Assembly: GCA_903872005.1 (NCBI GenBank)
Contig: CAIQJD010001033.1
Span: 1-21,067, forward strand
Direction: 5' to 3'
Length of the DNA: 21,067 nt
Source: an uncultured bacterium
GTDB taxonomy: Bacteria > Chloroflexota > Anaerolineae > JACIWP01
Positions 9,991 through 16,306 of the stretch are shown here, in pieces. The stretch's first letter is position 1. Each line of letters begins with the position of its first letter. The position numbers were made by a program, and so were the translations under genes. The notes beneath the pieces were generated by a model that made no database searches, was not told where the DNA came from, and saw only the letters and a program-made list of their open reading frames with translations.

Positions 9991-10484
9991 CATTCGGCCG
10001 CTACTACGAGGAGTTCGAGGTCGGGCAGACCATCCGGCACTGGCCCGGGCGCACGATCACCGAGGCGGACAACATGCTCTTCAGCATGCTGACCATGAAC
10101 CATCACCCGCTGCACATTGACGCCAACTTCGCCGCCGGCTCTCAGCACGGACAGGTATTGGTGGTGGGGACGCTGATCTTCAGCCTGGTGGCCGGCATGA
10201 CCGTCGCCGACATCTCCGGCCACGCCATCGCCAACCTGGGGTATAACGAGGTGCGCCACCTCGGCCCGACCTTCATCGGCGACACCCTGTACGCTTACAC
10301 GAACATCCTGAACAAACGCGAATCTCGCAGCAAGCCCGATCGGGGCATCGTTTCGGTGGAGACCTTCGCCGTCAATCAGCGCGAGGAGAAGATCCTGTCA
10401 TTCAAGCGCGATATCTTGATCCCCAAGCGGGAAGCCGGCCCGTGCGGCGCCGGCCCCATCCCCAGCGCCGCAGGTGAGCCATGA
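9987..10484 (+). CDS. MaoC-family enoyl-CoA hydratase, single hotdog domain
   Basis: A 165-residue hotdog protein of the MaoC dehydratase family, which hydrates 2-enoyl-CoA esters. The classical hydratase-2 motif is D-x-N-P-L-H. Here the aligned text is NHHPLHID (38-45), preceded by TITEADNMLFSMLTM, so the usual catalytic Asp is replaced by Asn38 while His43 is kept. This variant, with PLHID, is one I associate with mesaconyl/itaconyl-CoA hydratase-like proteins found beside CitE lyases. Another acidic residue (D28 or D45) might substitute. The start ATG overlaps the lyase stop by 4 nt, with AGGAGG just upstream, and its own stop overlaps the next start by 4 nt, so translation of the three enzymes is coupled. 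Confidence 0.88.
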   Translation: MTFGRYYEEFEVGQTIRHWPGRTITEADNMLFSMLTMNHHPLHIDANFAAGSQHGQVLVVGTLIFSLVAGMTVADISGHAIANLGYNEVRHLGPTFIGDTLYAYTNILNKRESRSKPDRGIVSVETFAVNQREEKILSFKRDILIPKREAGPCGAGPIPSAAGEP

Positions 10485-11671
10485 TTGACCTCCTGCAGGG
10501 CGTTCGGGTCGTAGCCATCTCGCAATTCGGCGCCGGCCCCTTCGGCACGCTGCATCTGGCCGACCTGGGCGCGGATGTCATCAAGATTGAGAATCGGGCC
10601 GCCGGCGGCGACGTGGCCCGCTCGGTGCCGCCCTATTCCACCGGCAGCGACAGCCTCTACTTCCAGTCGCTCAACCGGAACAAGCGCAGCCTGACGCTGG
10701 ACCTCAAGCGAGCAGAGGGGCAGCGCATCCTGCACGAACTGGTCGCCGTCTCGGACGCGGTCTTCTCCAATCTGCGGGGCGACGAGCCGGCGAAACTGGG
10801 GCTGACCTACCCGCAGCTCAAGGCGTTCAATCCGCGCATCGTATGCGGCTCGCTGAGCGGATTCGGCATGACCGGCCCACGCCAGGCGGAGCCGGGTTAC
10901 GACTATCTGTTTCAGGCTTACGCCGGCTGGATGAGCCTGACCGGCGAGCCGGATGGGCCGCCGGCCAAAGCCGGCCTCTCCATGGTAGATCTGTCGGCCG
11001 GCGCGGTCGCCATGATCGGGCTGCTGGCCGGCATCCTCCACGCCCAGCGCACCGGCGAGGGGTGCGACCTGGACGTGAGCCTGCTGGACGCCGCGATCAG
11101 CATGTTGAATTACGTGGCGATCTGGACGCTCAACCGCGATTTCGAGCCGCAACGCCTGCCCGATTCCGCCCATCAGAGCCTCTATCCGGCGCAAGTGTTC
11201 AAGACCCAGGACGATTGGATCGTGGTCTGCTGCTTCAAGGAGAAGTTCTGGGAAGCGCTGACCGAACTCATGGCTGCGCCCGAACTGGCGGCCGATCCGC
11301 GCTACGGCTCTTTCGCGACGCGCTATCAACATCGCCAGGCGCTCATCGCCGACTTGAAGGGGCGTTTCCTGACGGCGACGACGGAAGAATGGCTGGGCCG
11401 GCTGCGCGGCCGAGTGCCTTGTGCGCCGGTCAATACCGTCCGCCAGGCGCTGAGCGATGAACAGGTCCTGGCGCGCGACATGCTGGTCGAAGTCGAGCAT
11501 CCGGTGTTCGGGCCGCTGAAAGAGGTACGCACGGCGGTGCGTGTCGTGGACGGGGCCGATCATCGCCGGCCGGCGTCGGCCCTGGGCGCGGACAACGACG
11601 CGGTCTTGCATGACCTGCTGGGCTACAGCGCAGAGCAGATCGCCGGCCTGCGCCAGAGCGGGGTGATTTGA
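10481..11671 (+). CDS. CaiB/BaiF (class III) CoA-transferase
   Basis: A 396-residue protein with the full class III fold: N-terminal GVRVVAISQFGAGPFGTLHLADLGADVIKIE, then LNRNKRSLTLDLK, and the catalytic region PGYDYLFQAYAGWMSLTG, where D141 aligns with the aspartate that forms the acyl anhydride and CoA thioester in formyl-CoA transferase relatives. GEPDGPPAKAGLSMVDL follows as in the family. It would move CoA from a donor such as succinyl-CoA onto a free acid, or between carboxyls as in mesaconyl-CoA C1-C4 transferase. In this operon it is the natural activating step before MaoC hydration and CitE cleavage. Translation is coupled to MaoC through an ATGA overlap. Specificity cannot be read from sequence. 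Confidence 0.93.
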   Translation: MIDLLQGVRVVAISQFGAGPFGTLHLADLGADVIKIENRAAGGDVARSVPPYSTGSDSLYFQSLNRNKRSLTLDLKRAEGQRILHELVAVSDAVFSNLRGDEPAKLGLTYPQLKAFNPRIVCGSLSGFGMTGPRQAEPGYDYLFQAYAGWMSLTGEPDGPPAKAGLSMVDLSAGAVAMIGLLAGILHAQRTGEGCDLDVSLLDAAISMLNYVAIWTLNRDFEPQRLPDSAHQSLYPAQVFKTQDDWIVVCCFKEKFWEALTELMAAPELAADPRYGSFATRYQHRQALIADLKGRFLTATTEEWLGRLRGRVPCAPVNTVRQALSDEQVLARDMLVEVEHPVFGPLKEVRTAVRVVDGADHRRPASALGADNDAVLHDLLGYSAEQIAGLRQSGVI

Positions 11672-11693
11672 GACGCACCCGGCCGGCAGTATG

Positions 11694-11788
11694 CAGCGCA
11701 GAGCACGCAGAGTTTCGGAAGGGCAGGGAAAGGAAAAGGGCCGGGGCGAAGAATCACTTACCTTTTCCCCTCTGCGCCTCGGCGGTGA
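11694..11788. repeat. Degenerate inverted repeat in the 165-bp gap after the CoA-transferase gene
   Basis: Left arm CAGCGCAGAGCACGCAGAG (11694-11712) and right arm CTCTGCGCCTCGGCGG (11770-11785) are imperfectly complementary. They resemble the dispersed 'CGCAGAGGCGCAGAG' type intergenic repeats seen in several phyla. The inner part is purine-rich on the left and pyrimidine-rich on the right (11761-11770). It may mark a break between the acyl-CoA operon and the following two genes. Only one copy is in the window, so the repeat status is by resemblance. Confidence 0.4.
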
Positions 11789-11836
11789 ACACCTCTTCAG
11801 CCATCGCCAGCCGGCACATCAAAAGGAGAAACGCAC

Positions 11837-12871
11837 ATGTCCGAAGACTGGAAAACCCAAGCGCAAAACTGTCTCGCGGCCGCTCGCCGCAGCGCAGCCT
11901 GGTTGCAGAGCCAGCAGACCGAGGACGGCGGCTGGCGCGGTTTCGAGGATCCGCCGGCGGATGCCTACTACAAGGTGGTTTGGGCGTTCAACCTGCTGGG
12001 CGAAAGCCTCGCCGCCGAGCGCGCCGTGGACTATGTGCGCCGGCGCATCCTGCAAGCCGACGGCGATGTGCTGCCGCGCGCCGCCATGGCGCATCGAGAC
12101 ATACACTATCAGTACTGCAATGGCTGGCTCACCATCGGGGCGCACAAGCAGGGGCGCTATGACGTGGCGGGGCCGGCCTTGCGCTTCTTGCTCTCGCAGC
12201 AGAACCCGGCCCACGGCGGCTTCTACTCGCTGCGCGCTGAACCCGGCCAACAGCAGCGTTGCGATACCATGTCCAGCGGCATCGGCGGCCTGGCCGCCCT
12301 GGTCTGCGGCCAGATGGACGCCGCCCGACGCACCGCCGACTTTTTCGAGCGCCACATCGGGATGCAGCCGGCCCCCGACAAGCGCTTCTATATCACGGTG
12401 GGGACGGACGGCCGGCTCGTCACCGAATTCCCCGACGCCGAAGCGCGCTGGCGCGTCATAGACACGGGGCAGAAAGACCAGTGCTGGTACGCGGCCGGCC
12501 TCCCCTTCGCATTCGCCGCGCTCCTGTACCGGACCACCGGCGAGAAGCGCTATGCCGACCTGGCCGGCTGGCTGTTCGACTTCCAGTCCCGCTGCGTCAA
12601 CCCGTGGGATGGCGGCTCCAGCGGCAAAGCAGCCTGGGGCTGCAGCATCCTGTATCACCTGACCGGCGACACGCGTTACCGCGATATCGCCATGCACATC
12701 GCCGGCAACATCCTGGCGAACCAGTTCCCGGATGGCGGCATCGTCTGGGGCGGGCCGTCGAGCTATGGGACCGAAGGGGTGGTGCAACTCTCGCCCAAGG
12801 AGATTGATCACACCGCCGAATTCACGATCTGGCTGACCCTGACCGCCTCGAACCTGCTGGCGCGCGGCTGA
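11837..12871 (+). CDS. Predicted alpha/alpha-toroid protein (terpenoid cyclase/prenyltransferase-like fold), function unknown
   Basis: The 344-residue protein is built of regularly spaced helices with repeated short motifs: AAWLQSQQTEDGGWRGFED (21-39), LRFLLSQQNPAHGGFYSL, WLFDFQSRCVNPWDGGSSGKA, and ILANQFPDGGIVWGG near the C-terminus. Q-x-x-x-G-G-W/F is reminiscent of the QW motif of squalene-hopene cyclases and of alpha/alpha toroid glycan enzymes. I see no DXDD cyclase motif and no signal peptide, so it is not a clear cyclase. A glycan epimerase or unsaturated glycosidase-like toroid is equally possible. RBS AAGGAGA lies 8 bases before ATG 11837. The M20 hydrolase gene follows closely, suggesting a two-gene unit acting on the same, unknown substrate. 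Confidence 0.75.
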   Translation: MSEDWKTQAQNCLAAARRSAAWLQSQQTEDGGWRGFEDPPADAYYKVVWAFNLLGESLAAERAVDYVRRRILQADGDVLPRAAMAHRDIHYQYCNGWLTIGAHKQGRYDVAGPALRFLLSQQNPAHGGFYSLRAEPGQQQRCDTMSSGIGGLAALVCGQMDAARRTADFFERHIGMQPAPDKRFYITVGTDGRLVTEFPDAEARWRVIDTGQKDQCWYAAGLPFAFAALLYRTTGEKRYADLAGWLFDFQSRCVNPWDGGSSGKAAWGCSILYHLTGDTRYRDIAMHIAGNILANQFPDGGIVWGGPSSYGTEGVVQLSPKEIDHTAEFTIWLTLTASNLLARG

Positions 12872-12903
12872 GCGCGCCCCGGCGGCAAACCATGGAGGAT
12901 AGT

Positions 12904-14079
12904 ATGCGCTCTCTGAAAGCGGATGCCCTGACGCGCATTGACGCCGAACGCGACGCGCTCGAAGACCTGAGCCGGCGCATCCAGGCGCGCCCCGAGCTGG
13001 GCTATCAGGAGTTCGCGGCCGCCGACTGGCTGACCACTTTCCTGGAACAGCGCGGCTTCGCGGTGCAGCGCGGCGTGGCCGATATGCCGACCGCCTTCAT
13101 CGCCAGCCGGCCGGGCGCTGCGGCCGGCCCCACCCTGGCCTTCGTCGCCGAATACGACGCGCTGCCCGGCGTGGGGCATGGTTGCGGCCACAATCTCATC
13201 GCTTCGGCCGCCGTCGGGGCCGCCGCCGGCGTGGCCCAGGTCTTGCCAGAGCTGGCCGGCAATCTGCGCGTCATCGGCGCGCCGGCCGAAGAGTACACGC
13301 AAGGCAAGGCGGGCAAGATCCGGCTGCTGGAAGAGGGCGCCTTTGCCGGCGTGGATGCCTGCCTGATGTTTCACCCCTGGACGACGACGCGCCTGGCGCG
13401 CAGCAATCTCGCCTTCATCTCTCTGGATGTGACATTCCGCGGCCGGCCGGCCCACGCCGCGGCCGACCCGTGGAATGGCTGCAATGCGTTGGATGGCGTG
13501 GTGCTGACCTACGTGGGCCTGAGCGCATTGCGCCAGCAGTTGAAGCCCGACGCGCGCTTGCACTGCATCATCACGCAGGGCGGCGACGCCGCCAATATCA
13601 TCCCGGAGACGGCCGCGGCGCGCATCGTGATGCGCTCGCCAGACGATGCCTATGTGGAGCAGTTGCGTGGCAAGGTCGAGGGATGTATTCATGGGGCGGA
13701 ATCCGCCGCCGGCGCGACGGCGCACATGGCCTATCTGACCCATTGTCAGACCCTGCGCTTCTTCCCCACGTTCTACGACGTGGTCAGAGCAAACGCCCAG
13801 GCGCTGGGAGCAGAGATGCCGCTGCACCCGCTGGCCGGCGGCTCGACCGATTTCGGCAATGTGAGCCATGCACTCCCCGGCCTACACATCTACGTGAAGA
13901 CCCACGAGCCGGGGACGCCGTGGCATTCGCAAGCAGTGGCCGAAACGGCGACCAGCCCGCTGGCCCACGCCGGCATGCTCCTGGCCGCCAAAATCATGGC
14001 CCTGAGCCTGCTGGACCTGTATACCCAGCCGGCGCTCCTGGCGCAGATCAAGCAGGAGTTCGCCGCGCCCGGTCCGTGA
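12904..14079 (+). CDS. M20-family metallo-amidohydrolase (AbgB/PM20D2-like)
   Basis: A 391-residue M20 peptidase-family hydrolase that should cleave an amide bond in an N-acyl amino acid or small dipeptide. AEYDALPGVGHGCGHN (82-97) supplies metal ligands (H92, C94 or H96), APAEEYTQGK (126-135) holds the general-base glutamate pair E129/E130, and H157 in MFHPW matches the family histidine. GRPAHAAADPWNGCNAL is the dimerisation-domain motif and TDFGNVSHALPG a C-terminal metal-site segment. I chose ATG 12904 because GGAGG at 12894-12898 lies 5 bases upstream; the in-frame ATG at 12892 has no such site. It begins 32 bp after the toroid gene. The AEYDALPG-HACGHN-type sequence places it with the AbgB/ACY1L2 subgroup. 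Its natural substrate is unknown. Confidence 0.9.
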   Translation: MRSLKADALTRIDAERDALEDLSRRIQARPELGYQEFAAADWLTTFLEQRGFAVQRGVADMPTAFIASRPGAAAGPTLAFVAEYDALPGVGHGCGHNLIASAAVGAAAGVAQVLPELAGNLRVIGAPAEEYTQGKAGKIRLLEEGAFAGVDACLMFHPWTTTRLARSNLAFISLDVTFRGRPAHAAADPWNGCNALDGVVLTYVGLSALRQQLKPDARLHCIITQGGDAANIIPETAAARIVMRSPDDAYVEQLRGKVEGCIHGAESAAGATAHMAYLTHCQTLRFFPTFYDVVRANAQALGAEMPLHPLAGGSTDFGNVSHALPGLHIYVKTHEPGTPWHSQAVAETATSPLAHAGMLLAAKIMALSLLDLYTQPALLAQIKQEFAAPGP

Positions 14080-14151
14080 TGCGGGCCGGGGATACCCGCC
14101 CCTGGATGGCGGGGGTGTTTCGCATTCTGGGGAACGGGCAGCGGGGCTGTC

Positions 14152-14213
14152 GTAGCCTAGCCCCTTGTGGGCGTTCTGTCGCCCGGTCAGACGCGCACAA
14201 GGCGCTAGGCTAC
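14152..14213. repeat. 62-bp imperfect palindromic repeat, copy 2 (inverted relative to copy 1)
   Basis: The outer arms GTAGCCTAGC and GCTAGGCTAC pair perfectly over 10 bp. Then comes a mismatch (C opposite C on the plus strand), 7 paired bases (CCTTGTG with CACAAGG), another mismatch and a shorter inner stem. Its reverse complement matches 1265-1326 at 56 of 62 positions without gaps, and the two hairpin mismatches are kept in both copies, so the element has a direction. It sits between convergent genes (M20 hydrolase and ribokinase-like gene), the usual place for REP-like elements. It may also slow or stop transcription from both sides. Confidence 0.85.
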
Positions 14214-14220
14214 CACGCGC

Positions 14221-15171
14221 CTAATACTTGAAACACTCTCCTGGATGGTCTCGTGGCGCGCCGGCGGGCGGGGCGGTCCCCAGCAGCGCCTCCAATTCGG
14301 CGCGCCTCGGCAGGGATGGCTGCGCCCCCAGGCGCGTCGTCGCCAGCGCGCCGGCCGCGTTGCCCCAACGGATCGCCTCTTCCAGGGGCCGGCCCTCGGC
14401 CAGGGCCACGCCCAGGCCCCCCAGGAAAGCGTCGCCGGCGGCGGTGGTATCTACCGGCCGGACGCAGAAGGCGGGAAAAGAGCGCATCTCGCCGGCTTCT
14501 GCCAGCAGCGCCCCTTGCGCTCCCAGGGTCAGGATCACCGTGTGCGCGCCGGCGCTGCGCAACGCCGCGGCGGCGTCGCTGACCGGCCGGCCGGTCAAGA
14601 GGGCAGCCTCCGTCTCGTTGGGGACGAGGATATCGGTCAGGGCCAACAGCTCGGCCGGCAACGGGCGCGCCGGCGCGGGATTCAGGATGACCGTCGCCCC
14701 GTGTCGCCGGCCCAGTTGCGCGGCGCGCAGCACGCTCTCCAGGGGGATCTCCAGTTGCAGCAGGAGGACACGCGCCCCGGCGATGGCCGGCTCGGCCGCG
14801 TCCACGTCGGCCGGCGTCAACAGGGCGTTGGCCCCCGGCGCGACGACGATGCTGTTCTGGCCGGCGGCGTCTACGGTGATGAGTGCCACGCCGGCCGGCG
14901 CGCTGGCCTGTCGCGTCACGTAGCGCCGCGCCACGCCGGCGGCGTCCAGATTGGCTTGCAGCGCGTCGCTGAAGGGGTCGTCGCCCAATTTGCCGATCAT
15001 GGCGACCGCGCCGCCCAGCCGGGCCGCCGCGATGGCCTGGTTGGCCCCTTTGCCGCCGGGCAGCGTGTGAAAGGAGTCGCCAATGACCGTCTCGCCGGGC
15101 CGGGGCAGGCGCGGCGCGCGGGCGACCAGGTCCATGTTGAGGCTGCCGGCGACGGCCAGGGGCGCGTTCAT
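14221..15171 (-). CDS. rbsK: Ribokinase-like PfkB-family sugar kinase
   Basis: A 316-residue PfkB kinase with the ribokinase signature set: AVAGSLNMDLVARAPRLPRPGET (6-28), PGGKGANQA at 38-46 for sugar binding, NETEAALLTG at 185-194, TLGAQGALL for nucleotide contact, and DTTAAGDAF at 241-249 with the catalytic base D247. It would phosphorylate D-ribose or a related sugar at the 5-OH using ATP. The start is ATG 15171, which overlaps the stop of the dehydrogenase gene by 4 nt (ATGA). No Shine-Dalgarno sequence is visible there, so translation probably depends on re-initiation. In-frame ATG 15195 lies inside the upstream gene and is less likely. No ribose transporter or pyranase is near, so a different furanose or nucleoside sugar is possible. 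Confidence 0.9.
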   Translation of the reverse strand: MNAPLAVAGSLNMDLVARAPRLPRPGETVIGDSFHTLPGGKGANQAIAAARLGGAVAMIGKLGDDPFSDALQANLDAAGVARRYVTRQASAPAGVALITVDAAGQNSIVVAPGANALLTPADVDAAEPAIAGARVLLLQLEIPLESVLRAAQLGRRHGATVILNPAPARPLPAELLALTDILVPNETEAALLTGRPVSDAAAALRSAGAHTVILTLGAQGALLAEAGEMRSFPAFCVRPVDTTAAGDAFLGGLGVALAEGRPLEEAIRWGNAAGALATTRLGAQPSLPRRAELEALLGTAPPAGAPRDHPGECFKY

Positions 15172-16148
15172 CGGCGTCGCGTTGGCGAATCCCACACTTC
15201 GGGATTCAAGATGTAGGCCGGCCGTCGGCCGGCAAAGACCTCGACCGTTTGCTGCGCCGCCATGACGTACATCTTCCGCAGCCCATCGGGCGTGAACGAG
15301 GCGATGTGCGGCGTGAAGAGGACATTGTCCAGCTTGAAGAGCGGGTTATCGGGAGCCGGCGGCTCCGGGTTGTATACGTCAAGGCCCGCGCCGGCCAGCC
15401 GGCCGGCCGTCAGCGCCTCCAACAGCGCCGCCTCGTCCACCAGGACGCCGCGCCCGCAATTGATGAGGTAGGCGGTCGGCTTCATCAGGGCCAGAGTCTC
15501 GCGGCGCACGATCTTGATGGTGGCCGGCCCGGGGGGCGCGTGCAGCGAGACGAAGTCGGAGCGGCCGAAAACCTCTTCGGGCGTCTGCGCCCATTCCGCC
15601 CCGACCTCGGCGGCGCGGCCGGCCGGCGCGAAGGGATCATAGGCCAGCACGCGCATCCCCAGCCCGCGCCCGCAAATCTCGGCCACGCGGCCGCCGATGC
15701 GCCCCAGGCCGATGAGGCCCAGGGTCTTGCCGGCCACTTCCATGCTCAATACGGAAGGGTGCATCCCGAAGCGCCCCTCGCGCACGCGCTGATCTGCGAC
15801 GCGCAGCCGGCGCGCCAGAGCCAGCACGAACGTCACGGTCAGCTCGGCAGTGGATTCGGTGGGGCCGTCGGGCGTATTGAAGACCACGATGCCGCGCGCC
15901 GTGCAATCGGGAATATGGACCTTGTCGTAGCCGATGCCCGGCCGGCCGACCATCTGCACGGCCGGCAGGCGATCCAGCACCGCCCCGTTGATCGTCCATG
16001 CGCCGACGAGGAGCGCCTGCGCGCCGGACTGGCGCGCCACGGTTTCGGGGTCTTCGCCAGGGGAGTTGAAGACGACCTGACCGATGCTCTGCAAGAGCGC
16101 CGCCGCATCGGGGTGTCCCGGGCCGCCCTCGATGAAGGTGATTTTCAT
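15168..16148 (-). CDS. D-isomer-specific 2-hydroxyacid dehydrogenase
   Basis: A 326-residue NAD(P)-dependent dehydrogenase of the D-2-hydroxyacid family (phosphoglycerate dehydrogenase/hydroxypyruvate reductase type, without an ACT domain). GLIGLGRIGGRVA at 144-156 is the dinucleotide-binding loop. The catalytic triad is visible as R233 in INCGRGVLVDE, E262 in NPEPP and H281 in FTPHIASFT. MVGRPGIGYDKVHI at 66-79 is the substrate-domain motif. The start ATG 16148 has AGGAGA upstream; earlier in-frame starts lie on or upstream of the promoter and are rejected. It is first in a two-gene operon with the ribokinase-like gene and would oxidise or reduce a small 2-hydroxyacid. Substrate not determinable. 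Confidence 0.9.
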   Translation of the reverse strand: MKITFIEGGPGHPDAAALLQSIGQVVFNSPGEDPETVARQSGAQALLVGAWTINGAVLDRLPAVQMVGRPGIGYDKVHIPDCTARGIVVFNTPDGPTESTAELTVTFVLALARRLRVADQRVREGRFGMHPSVLSMEVAGKTLGLIGLGRIGGRVAEICGRGLGMRVLAYDPFAPAGRAAEVGAEWAQTPEEVFGRSDFVSLHAPPGPATIKIVRRETLALMKPTAYLINCGRGVLVDEAALLEALTAGRLAGAGLDVYNPEPPAPDNPLFKLDNVLFTPHIASFTPDGLRKMYVMAAQQTVEVFAGRRPAYILNPEVWDSPTRRR

Positions 16149-16194
16149 GCTGCTTCTCCTCATAGTATAGCATTGTACAGCGTGAAGCCGCGCC

Positions 16195-16223
16195 ATTATA
16201 GCACGCCGGCGCGCCGCTATCAA
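16195..16223 (-). promoter_or_regulatory. Sigma-70 promoter for the dehydrogenase-kinase operon
   Basis: On the minus strand TTGATA (16218-16223) and perfect TATAAT (16195-16200) are 17 bp apart. The predicted start is near 16188, giving a 40-base leader to ATG 16148. It begins just downstream of the leuS terminator, so the two operons are insulated. Confidence 0.8.
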
Positions 16224-16246
16224 CATCAGGCTCCCTGTGTCCATGC

Positions 16247-16280
16247 AAAACGAAGAGACGCCCCGGCATCGGGGCGTCTC
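16247..16280 (-). terminator. Intrinsic terminator of the leuS operon
   Basis: GAGACGCCCCG (16255-16265) pairs perfectly with CGGGGCGTCTC (16270-16280) around a 4-base loop, an 11-bp GC-rich stem. On the minus strand it is followed by TTCGTTTT (16247-16254). It lies about 26 bases after the leuS stop codon at 16307, the expected position for a Rho-independent terminator. Confidence 0.88.
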
Positions 16281-16306
16281 CACGCTCACGGGGTAGCCTG
16301 CGCGCG

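Noticed and set aside
9079..11671. Assignment of the lyase-MaoC-CaiB genes to the 3-hydroxypropionate bicycle
   Set aside because: The other pathway genes (malonyl-CoA reductase, propionyl-CoA synthase, mesaconyl-C1-CoA hydratase) are absent from the window, and the MaoC protein is a short single-domain form. A degradative C5 route fits at least as well.
10376..13869. Minus-strand open frames of 411, 330 and 353 codons opposite the CaiB, toroid and M20 genes
   Set aside because: Each lies opposite a gene with clear family motifs and a good ribosome-binding site, and their translations are histidine/arginine/alanine-rich shadows.
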